A stretch of DNA of 64,000 nucleotides from an uncultured Pseudomonadota bacterium (GCA_900696485.1 CAADGG010000079.1:1-64000); one strand, 5' to 3'. Shown: positions 27,836 to 37,109, numbered from the stretch's first letter. Notes: generated from the sequence alone by a model not told the origin. A program made the numbers and translations.

Positions 27836-29041
27836 TCACGTGCTCACCGTGCGCTCGAGCACCGCCAGCGCCTCGACGTGTGGCGTTTGCGGGAAGAGAT
27901 CGAAGCCATGGACGCGCGCGAGCCGCCAATCATGGGACAGCAGCACCGCGAGATCTCGGGCCCACGTGGCCGGATCGCAGGAGAGGTAGGCGAGCCGGCG
28001 CGCCGGTGAGCGTGCCAACGCCGCGGCGGCCAGGGCCCCGATGCCGCCGCGCGGCGGATCCAGCACCACCACGTCCGCGCCGAGCCTGTCGGCCTCGCCA
28101 CCCGCGAGCCAGGCTTCGACGCGCGCCTCGACGACGCGAACCTGCCGCAGTCCGGCCGCGGCCACGTTGCCGGCGAGATCGCGAATCGCGTCCGGATCCG
28201 ACTCGATCGCGACGACATGCGCGAAGCGGCGCGCGAGCCCGAGCGTGAAGAAGCCGGCGCCGGCATGGAGTTCGAGGACGGTGTCGCCGGTTCCGGCGGC
28301 CTCCAGCAGCGCCGCGGCCAGTGTGTCGAGGAGCAGCGCATGGGCCTGTGCGAACACACCCGGCGACACGCGGATCCGCTCGCCGGCGGCCTCCAGCTCG
28401 ATCGCATCCGGCCCGGCCTCGCGCGCGGCGGGGCGCCGGCGGGCCGCGGCATCGAGCGGCGCGACGCGCACCCGGCCGTCCGATCCTGCCGCCAGTTCCC
28501 ACTCGCCGTCATGCGCCGGCGGCGCCGCTGCCAGTGCGCCGAGCGCCCGATCGAGCGCCGGCAACAGCAGCGGACAGCTCGTCACCGCACAGACGGCGTG
28601 CGCGCGCCGCTGCCGAAATCCCACCTGCCCGCGCGAGACGAGCACGCGCGCGCGCCCGCGATAGCCGTATGCCGTGGGCGAAGCCGTGAACTCGATCGCC
28701 GGCGCTGCGCCGAGGCGGGCGATGCGCGCGAGCGCATCGCCGAGAATCGCGCGTTTCGCGTCGACTTGCGCGGCGTACGCGACGTGCTGCCACGCACAAC
28801 CGCCGCAGCGGCCGAACACGGCGCAAGCCGGCGTCACGCGATCGGCGCCCGGCTCCAGCACGGCCTCGATCTCGCCGCGCGCGAAGCGCGCCCGCTCCTC
28901 GATCACACGCACGCGCAGCCGATCCCCCGGCGCCGCGAACGGCACGAACACGACGCGACCGTCCGGCCCGCGGCCGACGCCGTCGCCGCCGGCGGCGAGC
29001 GCGTCGATCGACAGCTCGAGGACGGGCGGGGCCGTCCTCAC
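27836..29041 (-). CDS. 23S rRNA (uracil-5-)-methyltransferase, RlmD/RumA-TrmA type
   Basis: A 401-residue protein. A short TRAM-like N-terminal domain (LELSIDALAAGGDGVGR...DRLRVRVIE) is followed by the iron-sulfur cysteines in CAVFGRCGGCAWQHV (Cx5CxxC) and a later CAVTSCP that can supply the fourth ligand. The SAM fold follows (VLELHAGAGFFTLGLA, VVAIESDPDAI), then VVLDPPRGG and the catalytic cysteine in LAYLSCDPATWARDL. It methylates a uridine in 23S rRNA; the exact site is not predictable. The GTG start overlaps the stop of the upstream transporter ATPase by 4 bases, so it is the last gene of the coupled chain. Confidence 0.85.
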   Translation of the reverse strand: MRTAPPVLELSIDALAAGGDGVGRGPDGRVVFVPFAAPGDRLRVRVIEERARFARGEIEAVLEPGADRVTPACAVFGRCGGCAWQHVAYAAQVDAKRAILGDALARIARLGAAPAIEFTASPTAYGYRGRARVLVSRGQVGFRQRRAHAVCAVTSCPLLLPALDRALGALAAAPPAHDGEWELAAGSDGRVRVAPLDAAARRRPAAREAGPDAIELEAAGERIRVSPGVFAQAHALLLDTLAAALLEAAGTGDTVLELHAGAGFFTLGLARRFAHVVAIESDPDAIRDLAGNVAAAGLRQVRVVEARVEAWLAGGEADRLGADVVVLDPPRGGIGALAAAALARSPARRLAYLSCDPATWARDLAVLLSHDWRLARVHGFDLFPQTPHVEALAVLERTVST

Positions 29042-30117
29042 GGCGGAGTGTCGATGGGCGCCGGCATCAGGTGCACATCCTCCGGCCGGATCGCGATGCG
29101 GACGGTGTCGCCGATCTTCAGCTCGTGGCCGAGCCCACGCCCGGCCAGCAGATGCGTGCGCAGACGCAGGCGCTCCCATTCGATCCAGGCCGTCACCAGC
29201 GCCCCATCGGAGAGCAGCTCGACGACGCGGCCGCTGCCGACGAGACCCCGGTCGTCGCCGTCGGCGTCGACCTTCACGTGCTCCGGCCGCACGCCGGCGA
29301 CGATGCGGCGGCCGGGCGGCCGCTCGGCCGCGTCGGCGAACAGCCGACCCCCGCCCGCGAGCGCGACCTCCCAGCAGCCGATCGGGCTGCGGCCGACGAG
29401 TTCACCCGGCAGCAGATTCGTCATGCCGACGAGACCTGCGACCTGCGGATCGACCGGCCGGCGCAGCACGTCGTCGCGGCGGCCCTGCTGCACGAGCACG
29501 CCGCGCGCGAGCACGGCGATCCGGTCGGCCAGCGCCAGTGCGTGCCGCAGTTCGTGCGTCACGAGCGCCACCGCGAGGTGGCTGTCGACCAGCGCGGCGC
29601 GCAGATCGACGACGAGCCGCTCGCGTGCGGTGGCGTCGAGATCGTCGAAAGGCTCGTCGAGCAGCAGTGCGGACGGCTCGGTGGCGAATGCACGCGCCAG
29701 CGCAACGCGCCGCATCTCGCCGCCGGACAGCGTGGTCGCCTCCTGGGACGCGAGCGCAGCGACTCCGAAACGCGCAAGAGCGGCGTCTGCGCGCGCGCGC
29801 CGTGCGGCCCGGCTCTCGCCGCGGACCCACAGCGCCACCTCGACGTTCCAGCGCGCGCTGCCGCGCAACAGCAGCGGCCGTTGGAACACCAGAGCCGGCG
29901 CGCCGACGCGGGCCTCGACGCTCCCGGACTGCGGCGTGAGCAGTCCCGCGAGCGTCTCGAGCAGAGTGCTCTTGCCGGCGCCGTTGTGCCCGAGCACGGC
30001 CAGCACCGTGCCGCCAGACAGTTCGAGAGACGGCACGCGCAGCACGAAGCCGCGCGCGCCGGCATGGCCTCGCGCGACGACGAGATCCCGGACCCGGATC
30101 GCCGCGGCATCGCTCAT
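29038..30117 (-). CDS. tupC: tungstate-type ABC transporter ATPase
   Basis: A 359-residue ABC ATPase. Walker A is LGHNGAGKST, the signature LSGGE, Walker B ALLLDEPFDDLD, and a His-switch THELRHAL follows. Residues about 235-359 are a C-terminal TOBE-like domain (VAGVRPEHVKV, ELKIGDTVRIAIRPEDVHLMP), as in ModC and TupC. It energises TupB. The ATG overlaps the tupB stop (ATGA), and its own stop overlaps the GTG of the rRNA methyltransferase. Specificity is assigned from the adjacent TupA-like binding protein. Confidence 0.87.
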   Translation of the reverse strand: MSDAAAIRVRDLVVARGHAGARGFVLRVPSLELSGGTVLAVLGHNGAGKSTLLETLAGLLTPQSGSVEARVGAPALVFQRPLLLRGSARWNVEVALWVRGESRAARRARADAALARFGVAALASQEATTLSGGEMRRVALARAFATEPSALLLDEPFDDLDATARERLVVDLRAALVDSHLAVALVTHELRHALALADRIAVLARGVLVQQGRRDDVLRRPVDPQVAGLVGMTNLLPGELVGRSPIGCWEVALAGGGRLFADAAERPPGRRIVAGVRPEHVKVDADGDDRGLVGSGRVVELLSDGALVTAWIEWERLRLRTHLLAGRGLGHELKIGDTVRIAIRPEDVHLMPAPIDTPP

Positions 30118-30758
30118 GAGCGCCGCCGCTGCTGCTGCACGACCGTCAGGGCGGCGGCCAGCACGAAGGTGAGTCCGAGCAGCACGGCGGCGAGAGCCAG
30201 CGCATCGCCGAAGCGTCCCATCTGGGTGTACATCAGGATGCCGGTCGTCAGCACGCGCGTCTCGCCCTCGAGATTGCCGCCCACCATCGCGACGGCGCCG
30301 ACCTCCGACAGGATCCCGCCGGCCGCGGCGATCACCGCGGCCAGCAGGCCCGGCCGGATCTCGCGCATCAGCAGCCACGCCGCGCGCCAGCCACTCGCGC
30401 CGAGCGCCCGCACCTGCAGATGCCAGTCGTCGGCCAGTCCGCCGACCGCCGCCAGCGTGATGCCGACCACGAGCGGCAGCGCGATCGCGACCTGCGCCAC
30501 GACCATCGCCTGCGGCGTGTACATCCAGCCGAGCGACCCGAGCGGACCGCTGCGCCACAACAGCAGCGCGACGAGCAACCCGACGACGACCGGCGGCAGA
30601 CCCATCCCGGTGTTGACCGTGGCGACGAGCAGTCCGCGACCGGGAAAGCGCCGCCGCCCGAGCCCGAGGCCCGCCGGGATCCCGAGCGCCAGCGCGATCG
30701 CCAGTGCGGACCCGGAGACCGCAAGCGTGCGCAGCGCGATCTCTGCGACGTCCCGCAT
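30114..30758 (-). CDS. tupB: tungstate-type ABC transporter permease
   Basis: A 214-residue inner-membrane protein with about five to six helices and the binding-protein-dependent permease EAA-like loop (RALGASGWRAAWLLMREIRPGLLAA). NTGMGLPPVVVGLLVALLLWRSGPLG near the N-terminus is characteristic of TupB rather than ModB. The stop overlaps tupC by 4 bases and the start lies 3 bases after tupA, so the three genes form one transporter unit. Confidence 0.88.
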   Translation of the reverse strand: MRDVAEIALRTLAVSGSALAIALALGIPAGLGLGRRRFPGRGLLVATVNTGMGLPPVVVGLLVALLLWRSGPLGSLGWMYTPQAMVVAQVAIALPLVVGITLAAVGGLADDWHLQVRALGASGWRAAWLLMREIRPGLLAAVIAAAGGILSEVGAVAMVGGNLEGETRVLTTGILMYTQMGRFGDALALAAVLLGLTFVLAAALTVVQQQRRRS

Positions 30759-30761
30759 GGC

Positions 30762-31631
30762 TCAGCGCAGTTCCGGCGGCGCCGGGCCCGGCGTGAACAG
30801 CGGCGCTCCCTCGGCCGTGCGGCCGAAGTCGCCGATCCGGCGTTGGGTCGCCGGGGACAGCAGGAAATCGGCGAAGCGCCGCGCGCCTCGGACGTCGACG
30901 CGTCCGGGCTCGAGCGCCTCGGGGTTCGGGCGCAGCACCGAGTATTCGTTGAGCAGCGCGGCGTCGGGCCGCGCGTAGAGCGGCGCCAGCGCCGTCCGCG
31001 CCCGGAATGCCTCGAACGTGGCGCGATCCGTCAGCACGTAGGCGCGCTTCTCGCCGGCGACCATCAGCGTCTGCCCCATCCCCGACCCGGTGCTGAGGAA
31101 GCCCTGCCAGCGCGTCGCCGGATCGCGCCCGGCGGCGCGCAGCAGCGCCTGCTCGCGGCCATGCGTGCCGGACTCGTCGCCACGGCTGGCCCACGGCGCC
31201 GGCGCCGCCGCGATCCGCCGCACCGCCTCGGTGGCGCTCGCGGCGCCGGCGACGCCGACGGGATCCTCGGCCGGCCCGGCCAGCAGGAAATACCCGTGCA
31301 CGAAGGGCCGGCGCTCGACGAGTTGTCCGCTCGCGACGAGCTTCTGCTCCTCCTCCGGCGCATGCGCAACGACGACGTCGGCCTCGCCGAGCGCGCCGAG
31401 GCGCAGCGCGGCGCCACTGCCGACGGCGATCAGCTCGACCTCGAAGCCGGATTCCGCCTCGAACGCCGGCAGCAACGCGTCCATCAGACCGGAGTCCCGC
31501 ACGCTGGTCGTCGTCGCGAGCACCAGACGCCGGGGCTGCGCGGGGTCCGCCGCCCGGACGGCACCCGCCGTAGCGATGACGGCGACGAGCAGCAGCAGCG
31601 CGGTGCCCGCGGCGGCGCATCGATCCGTCAC
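30762..31631 (-). CDS. tupA: tungstate-binding periplasmic protein
   Basis: A 289-residue protein with a GTG start and a signal peptide (LLLLVAVIATAGAVRAADP). The mature N-terminus LVLATTTSVRDSGLMDALLPAFE carries the TTTSxxDSGL oxyanion-binding motif that defines TupA. Later conserved regions are VELIAVGSGAALRLGALGEADVVVAHAPEEEQ and SRGDESGTHGREQAL. TupA binds tungstate with very high affinity and selects against molybdate, but WtpA- or ModA-like promiscuity cannot be excluded from sequence. The GTG overlaps the stop of the MoeA fusion by 4 bases. Confidence 0.88.
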   Translation of the reverse strand: MTDRCAAAGTALLLLVAVIATAGAVRAADPAQPRRLVLATTTSVRDSGLMDALLPAFEAESGFEVELIAVGSGAALRLGALGEADVVVAHAPEEEQKLVASGQLVERRPFVHGYFLLAGPAEDPVGVAGAASATEAVRRIAAAPAPWASRGDESGTHGREQALLRAAGRDPATRWQGFLSTGSGMGQTLMVAGEKRAYVLTDRATFEAFRARTALAPLYARPDAALLNEYSVLRPNPEALEPGRVDVRGARRFADFLLSPATQRRIGDFGRTAEGAPLFTPGPAPPELR

Positions 31632-33577
31632 GTTCCCTGCTCCGGCATTCCGAAGCCGAGCGCGGCGAGTTCGCCGCGCAACACCGAGCCCGCTTCGAGC
31701 AGCTCGCGCAACGCGCGCACCGCCGGCCGCTCCCAGCGCGACGCCGGGACAGCGAAATCATAGTGCTCCGCGCGCAGCGGCTGGAAGCGCAGCCCCTGCT
31801 CGCGCGCGACGGTCTCGATCGCAACGCCCCAGTCCGCCCGCCGCTGCGCGACCGCCGCCGCCACGGCGTAGTGGGAGCGCGGCTCGTATGCGAAGCCCGG
31901 CGGGCGCAGCGGCTGCCGCGGGTCCGGCGCCTGGCGCGCCAGCAACTCGTCGATCAGCACGCGCGTGCCGGCGCCGCGGTTGCGGTTCACCATCCGGGCC
32001 GCCGGATCCGCCAGCAGTTCTTCGATCGTCCGCTGGTCGTCGCGCCGGGTCACGACACCCTGCATGCGCGTCCAGCCGCGCAGCAAACGCAACCCCTCGC
32101 CGAGAAACGGCTCGTTGTAGCGTCCACTGCCGGGATCGAGCAGATGGATCGGCGCCACGTCGCACTCGCCGCGTCGCGCCGCCGCGAGTCCTCCCCACGA
32201 GCCGACGGCCTGCACCTTCACGACATGGCCAGCACGCGCGAGCGCGCTGGCGGCGCGATCGAGCCCGACGCAGTGGCTACCGAGCACGACCAGGTCCGCC
32301 ACCGTGCCGGCCCGACCGAGGCGCGTCACGGCAACCTCGGACTCGGCCTCCAGCAATTCGACGTTGCGCGGTACGCGCACGAAGCCATCGGCGCGACTGA
32401 AGGCGGTGACGCTGCCGCTGCCCTTCCCCATCGGGTATGCGGACAGGCCGCCGTCGTCGCGCTGCACGAGGCCGACCAGCAGATACTCGAGCCGGCCGCG
32501 CTCGGACGAGGTCCGCAGCGCAAGCCTGGCCAACACGGTTTCGCGTCGGTCCGGATCGCCGCTCGATCCGGCCGCACGCGTGGCGCCCGCCAGTCTGCGC
32601 AGCACCGGCGCGACGAACTCGTGGAACGTGAAGATCGCCGAGGTCGGAAAGCCCGGCAGGATCACCACCGGCCGGCGGCCGTGCGCCGCCAGGCAGATCG
32701 GCTTGCCCGGCTTCAACGCGACGCCGTGGACGACGATGCCCGGCTCGAGCTGCGCGACGACGCGTGCGTTGAGATCCCCCTCCCCCTTCGACGTGCCACC
32801 CGACAGCAGCACCACGTCGGCGTCGGCGAGTGCGCGGGCGAGCGCAGCGCGCAGTTCGCGCTCGTCGTCGCGGAACGCGCCGAGGAACCACGGCTCGCCG
32901 CCGAGCTCGGTGACGGCATCGGCCAGCACGCGGCCGTTGCTGTCGTAGACGAGACCGGGCCGCATCGGCTCGCCGGGCTGGACGATCTCGTCGCCGGTCG
33001 AGAGGATCGCGACGCGCGGGCGGCGTACGACGCCGACCTCCGCGCAGCCGATCGCGGCCAGCACGCCGGTCTCCCGCGAGCCGAGGCGCGCGCCGGCGAA
33101 CAGCACCGTTTCGCCCGCGCCCATGTCGGTGCCGGCGAACGAGACGGCGGCGCCCGGCACGACGGCGCGGCGCACCAGCAGCGCGTCGCCGTCGACGTCG
33201 GTCACTTCCACCGGCACCACGGCATCGGCGCCGCGCGGCAGCATGCCGCCGGTGGCGATCTGCATCGCACGGCCGGCGACGACCTCGCACTTCGGCACGA
33301 CGCCGGTCGGGATCGTCTCATCGAGCAGGCGCAGCCGGCGCGGCATCTCCTCGCTGGCGCCGAAGCTGTCTTCCGCACGCACCGCAAAGCCGTCCATGTT
33401 CGAGCGGTCGAAGCCCGGCACGTCGACGGCGGCGCGCACGTCCTCGGCGAGCACACGGCCGAGCGCCGCCGCGATCGGCACGCGCTCGGCCGCGAGCGGC
33501 GCCACGTCGAGCGCCGCGCGCCAGCGGCGTTCGGCCTCGTCGCGATCGACGACCTCGAGGAACTGCTGCTGCTTCAT
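31628..33577 (-). CDS. MoeA-periplasmic-binding-domain fusion
   Basis: A 649-residue protein. Residues 1 to about 425 are MoeA (ALGRVLAEDV, SNMDGFAVRAED at 59-70, VAILSTGDEIVQPGEP, LLSGGTSKGEGD, GFPTSAIFTFHEFVAP). Residues about 430-649 are a PBP2-like domain (VADLVVLGSHCVGLD, VGSWGGLAAARRGECDVAPIHLLDPGSG, NRNRGAGTRVLIDELL), as in the combined molybdopterin-biosynthesis/LysR-substrate-binding proteins of bacteria and archaea. The second domain may sense or channel molybdate or tungstate to the cytosolic MoeA site. It is joined to its neighbours by 4-base overlaps on both sides. Confidence 0.85.
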   Translation of the reverse strand: MKQQQFLEVVDRDEAERRWRAALDVAPLAAERVPIAAALGRVLAEDVRAAVDVPGFDRSNMDGFAVRAEDSFGASEEMPRRLRLLDETIPTGVVPKCEVVAGRAMQIATGGMLPRGADAVVPVEVTDVDGDALLVRRAVVPGAAVSFAGTDMGAGETVLFAGARLGSRETGVLAAIGCAEVGVVRRPRVAILSTGDEIVQPGEPMRPGLVYDSNGRVLADAVTELGGEPWFLGAFRDDERELRAALARALADADVVLLSGGTSKGEGDLNARVVAQLEPGIVVHGVALKPGKPICLAAHGRRPVVILPGFPTSAIFTFHEFVAPVLRRLAGATRAAGSSGDPDRRETVLARLALRTSSERGRLEYLLVGLVQRDDGGLSAYPMGKGSGSVTAFSRADGFVRVPRNVELLEAESEVAVTRLGRAGTVADLVVLGSHCVGLDRAASALARAGHVVKVQAVGSWGGLAAARRGECDVAPIHLLDPGSGRYNEPFLGEGLRLLRGWTRMQGVVTRRDDQRTIEELLADPAARMVNRNRGAGTRVLIDELLARQAPDPRQPLRPPGFAYEPRSHYAVAAAVAQRRADWGVAIETVAREQGLRFQPLRAEHYDFAVPASRWERPAVRALRELLEAGSVLRGELAALGFGMPEQGT

Positions 33578-33624
33578 CGCGCCGCCCGCCGCGCGCGGCG
33601 AGCGGCGGCCTCCGCTCCGCTCAT
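33574..33624 (-). CDS. tiny ORF, 16 residues
   Basis: Seventeen codons, ATG to TGA, encoding an Ala/Arg-rich peptide (MSGAEAAARRARRAAR). Its ATG overlaps the stop of the 27-residue ORF, and its TGA overlaps the ATG of the MoeA fusion, both as exact ATGA junctions. Its composition is what random GC-rich DNA would give, so coding by chance is possible. Its interest comes from the unbroken coupling; it might serve only to pass terminating ribosomes to the next start. Confidence 0.35.
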   Translation of the reverse strand: MSGAEAAARRARRAAR

Positions 33625-33704
33625 GTCTCGCTCCGATCGATCCATTTCTCGGCGCACGGCCGCGCGCCGGGGCTCGAGCCGCAGAAGCCGCACACGCGCG
33701 TCAC
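33621..33704 (-). CDS. tiny Cys-rich ORF, 27 residues
   Basis: Twenty-eight codons from GTG 33704 to TGA 33621, encoding VTRVCGFCGSSPGARPCAEK followed by WIDRSET. It contains CxxC and a third Cys after eight residues, which resembles a small metal-binding knuckle. GTG overlaps the stop of the preceding moeA paralogue (GTGA), and its TGA overlaps the ATG of the 16-residue ORF (ATGA). It is too short for most gene finders. I do not recognise a family. Clustering with moeA and tungstate uptake suggests a metal-related or regulatory role; this is inference. Confidence 0.5.
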   Translation of the reverse strand: MTRVCGFCGSSPGARPCAEKWIDRSET

Positions 33705-34975
33705 CCGGCCGCCTCCGCAGCGGCGATGCCGGCCGGTTCGTCGTCGTCGTAGAGCAGGACCGCGACGGGCGCCCCCTCCGCCATGCCCTCGAGCCCGCGC
33801 GGCACGAGCACGCAGCCGGCCGCCCGCACCGTCGACGACAGGATCGACGCCCCCGACGTCGCGAGCGGAACGACGCGACCGGCTTCGATCGCGACGCGGA
33901 CGTAGTCCGTACGGCCGACCACCGAACTGATCTTGCGCGCGAGCGGGAGCCGCACGCGCCGGTGCGGCCACGCGCGGGAGCGGCCGCCGAGCGCGCGGAT
34001 CGTCGGACCGGCGAAGAACTCGTAGGCGCACAGACACGACACCGGATTGCCGGGCAACAGGAACACCCAGCGCCCGTCGATCCGGCCGACCCCGGCGGGG
34101 CTCGACGGACGCATCGAGAGGCCGTGAAAGTCGAGCGTGCCGAGTTCCGCGACGAGCCGTGGTGCGTGGTCCTCCTGGCCGACCGAACTGCCCCCCGACA
34201 CCAGGACGACGTCCGCCGCAGAATCCACCAGCGCGTGGCGGATCCGTTCGGGATCGTCCGGCAGCAAGGCGAACGGCAACGTTTCGCCGCCATCGCGCGC
34301 CACCAGCGCCCGCAGCACGATGGAGTTGCTGTCGACGATGTGCGAGCCGGCGGGCCGGGCGCCGGCCGGCAGCAACTCGTCTCCGGTGATCACCAGCGCG
34401 ACGCGCGGGCGGCACACACACGAAAGAGACGCGACTCCGATCGACGCCAGGAGTCCGGCATCCTGCGGCCGCAGCCGCCGGCCGGCCCGCAGCACCAGGT
34501 CGCCGGCACGGATATCCTCACCGACCGCGCCGACGTGCTTGTGCGGCGCCACCGGCTCCCGGATCGCGACGCGGCCGTCGCTGCGCTCCTCGGCGACCTC
34601 GGCCATCAGCACGGCGTCGGCGCCGGCCGGCACCGGCGCGCCGGTCATGATGCGCACGGCCTCGCCGGTGCCCACGGTGCCGGCGTAGCCCTTCCCCGGC
34701 AGCGCGAGCCCGACGACGCGCAGCTCGATCGGGTCGTAGTCCGCCGCTCCGAACGTGTCGGCGCCGCGCACCGCGAAGCCATCCATTGCGGCGCGCGCGA
34801 AACCCGGCACGTCGACCTCGGACCGGATGTCGGCCGCCAGCACACGACCGACGCAGTCATCGAGCGCGACCGACTCGGCCGCGAGTCGTTCCGTGTGCGC
34901 GACGAGGAAACGCTCGACGTCCTCGACGTCGGCTCGCTCCGCAAATCCGCGCATGCGCACGTCCGAATGCTTCAT
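33701..34975 (-). CDS. MoeA-like molybdopterin molybdotransferase (paralogue 2)
   Basis: A 424-residue MoeA. Landmarks are CVGRVLAADI (41-50), RAAMDGFAVRGAD (61-73), GAPVPAGADAVLMAEV, VALVITGDELLPAG, VLVSGGSSVGQEDHAPRL and FLLPGNPVSCLCAYEFFAGP. Here VGQEDHA replaces the more usual VGDxD. ATG 34975 was chosen over the longer open frame. It follows norD after 103 bp and is coupled by a GTGA overlap to the 27-residue ORF. Together with the tupABC genes it may serve tungstate insertion, since organisms using both metals often carry two MoeA types. Confidence 0.87.
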   Translation of the reverse strand: MKHSDVRMRGFAERADVEDVERFLVAHTERLAAESVALDDCVGRVLAADIRSEVDVPGFARAAMDGFAVRGADTFGAADYDPIELRVVGLALPGKGYAGTVGTGEAVRIMTGAPVPAGADAVLMAEVAEERSDGRVAIREPVAPHKHVGAVGEDIRAGDLVLRAGRRLRPQDAGLLASIGVASLSCVCRPRVALVITGDELLPAGARPAGSHIVDSNSIVLRALVARDGGETLPFALLPDDPERIRHALVDSAADVVLVSGGSSVGQEDHAPRLVAELGTLDFHGLSMRPSSPAGVGRIDGRWVFLLPGNPVSCLCAYEFFAGPTIRALGGRSRAWPHRRVRLPLARKISSVVGRTDYVRVAIEAGRVVPLATSGASILSSTVRAAGCVLVPRGLEGMAEGAPVAVLLYDDDEPAGIAAAEAAG

Positions 34976-35078
34976 CGACCTTCCGCAGGGGGCGCCGCAG
35001 CGCCGCGTGCAGCGGACCTTATCCCCCACCCCTCCGGCCGGCAAAGCGCGAGCGGGGCCGTGCGGGGGAGGCGCTCGC

Positions 35079-37109
35079 CTAGGCGCCGGCCGCCGTCAGG
35101 CGTCGGTAGAGATCGACCAGCCGCTCCGGGAGCCGGCGGACGTCGGACAGGATCGCGTAGCCGAACGGCCCGAACATCTGCGGCAGATACGCCGAGCCCT
35201 CGCGATCGATCGTCAGACAGAACACTTCGATCCCGAGCGAACGGGCCTCGACGACGGCCTGGCGGGTATCCTCGATCCCGTAGCGGCCCTCGTACTCGTC
35301 GTCGTCGTTCGGCTTGCCATCCGAAAGCAGCAGCAGTAGCCGTCGCTGTGCGCTCTCGCGAGCGAGCGCCGCGGTGAGGTGGCGCAGCGGCGCTCCGAGC
35401 CGCGTGAAGCGATCGGGAGTCAGACCGGCGATCCGGCGCGTGGCGACCGCCGACGGCTCGGCGAAGCCCCGGACTCGCAGCACCCGGACGTCGCGGGGCC
35501 CCTCGCCAGAAAAGGCATGGATCGCATGGCGATCGCCGAGTGCGGCGAGCGCTTCGCAGAGGACGAGCGTCGCGGCCTTCGCCACGTCGAGCACGGTCCG
35601 GCGGCCGGCGACCCACGCGTCGGTCGAGCCGCTGGCGTCGACGAGGAACGAGACGGCGACGTCGCGCCGATCGGGTCGCTGCTCGAGATAGATGCGGTCC
35701 GACGACGGCAGACCGGCGCGGCGATCCGCGTAGTCGGCGACGAATGCATCGAGATCGACCTCGTTCCCGTCGAGGCGGCGCCGATGCAGCACGCGACGCG
35801 GCCGCAGCGCCTCGAAGAGCCGCCGCACCCGATCGAACAGCATGGACTCCTCACGCCGGATGATGTCGGCCCAGTCGGGATCGCCGTCCGGCGCCGGCGT
35901 CTCGCGAACCACGCAGTGGCCGCGGCGGTAGTCCCCGAGCCGGTAATCCCATTCCGGGTAGCGGAGACCGGCTTCGCTGGCCTCGGCCGCCGGTTCGCGA
36001 GCGGCGGCGTCCGCGCGGAGCCCTTCGTCGTCGGACTCGAGGATCTCGCCGGCCGAGCCGGGCTCACGGACGCGGGCCAGCTCCGGGACGCGAGCGAGCT
36101 CCTCGGCGAGCGCGTCGAGGTCCAGCGGATCGTCGAGCCCCTGGTCGCGCGGGCGGCGGAGGCCGGCGGGATCCTGAACGGACAGATGCCCCTCTTCGGA
36201 CGCGAGCAGGATGGGACCCGGCGCGGCGTTCTCGTCCGGTTCCTCGTCGCGTGTCTCGATGCGCCGCTCGAGTCGCCGACTGCGATGGGGGCGCTCGACG
36301 CCGGCTTCGCCGCGTTCCCGAAACGCCGCCGACGCCGCACGCGCCACCAGATCCGGCCGCGGCACGCCCCAGTGCGGAACCGGCGCCATGCCGCGGTAGT
36401 CGGCGGCGTCGGCCTGTTCGCTTGCCCAGCGCACGGCCCACTGCGCGACCTGCTCCGCCGTGAGGCCGGCCAGCACGACGCCCGGTCCGCGCGACGCCGC
36501 CGGCGCTTCGTCCGCGAGCCAGGCCCGCACGAGGCGTTCGACCCGCTGCTCGACGCCGCGCAGCGTGCGCCACTCCGGCCGCGCCGCCAGGGCGACGCGG
36601 CGGGTCCGCGCGAGCTCCGGCGCGAGGCCCGGGAGCTCGTCCGCCAGACGGCGATCGCCGATCCTGCCGTCGGCCGCCCAGAAGACGTCGCGCGCCAACA
36701 GCGACGTGGGACAGCAACGGACGGCGTCGCGCTGCAGCCGACCGGCCAGCCCGAGCGCCGCCATCCGGAAGCGCACGGAGGCGGGGCCCTCCGGACTCGA
36801 CCGCAGCAGCTGCCGCGGCAGGAAGATGCGCGTTCCATCGGTGAACGCGACGGCCGCCGGCTGCCACTCCCACGGCGGAATCCGCCCGAAGCGGCGGGCG
36901 AGACGGCCGCGCCCCGGCGCCGGATCCATCGCCTGGAGCGGCGCGTCCGTCCCGTAGCAGGCCCGCAACAGCACCTGCAGCCACGGCCGCAGCTCGGAGA
37001 GCGAGACGGTCTCTGGCGCGCGCGCCGCGCGTTTGCGCGCCCACATCGCCCGGGTGGCCGCCGTGGCGCGCTCGGCGGCTTCGATCAGGATCTCTTCGGC
37101 CTCGGCCAT
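35079..37109 (-). CDS. norD: nitric oxide reductase activation protein NorD (VWA domain)
   Basis: A 676-residue protein. The N-terminal half (about 1-400) is a helical region of the NorD type with an acidic middle. The C-terminal third is a von Willebrand A domain with the MIDAS motif FLVDASGSTDAW and a downstream LLLLLSDGKPNDDDEYEGRYGIEDTRQAV, the usual block of NorD/CbbO. NorD works with the AAA+ NorQ to activate the NO reductase, probably by inserting the non-haem iron. ATG 37109 lies 23 bases after norQ; the frame is open upstream but overlaps norQ. Confidence 0.88.
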   Translation of the reverse strand: MAEAEEILIEAAERATAATRAMWARKRAARAPETVSLSELRPWLQVLLRACYGTDAPLQAMDPAPGRGRLARRFGRIPPWEWQPAAVAFTDGTRIFLPRQLLRSSPEGPASVRFRMAALGLAGRLQRDAVRCCPTSLLARDVFWAADGRIGDRRLADELPGLAPELARTRRVALAARPEWRTLRGVEQRVERLVRAWLADEAPAASRGPGVVLAGLTAEQVAQWAVRWASEQADAADYRGMAPVPHWGVPRPDLVARAASAAFRERGEAGVERPHRSRRLERRIETRDEEPDENAAPGPILLASEEGHLSVQDPAGLRRPRDQGLDDPLDLDALAEELARVPELARVREPGSAGEILESDDEGLRADAAAREPAAEASEAGLRYPEWDYRLGDYRRGHCVVRETPAPDGDPDWADIIRREESMLFDRVRRLFEALRPRRVLHRRRLDGNEVDLDAFVADYADRRAGLPSSDRIYLEQRPDRRDVAVSFLVDASGSTDAWVAGRRTVLDVAKAATLVLCEALAALGDRHAIHAFSGEGPRDVRVLRVRGFAEPSAVATRRIAGLTPDRFTRLGAPLRHLTAALARESAQRRLLLLLSDGKPNDDDEYEGRYGIEDTRQAVVEARSLGIEVFCLTIDREGSAYLPQMFGPFGYAILSDVRRLPERLVDLYRRLTAAGA

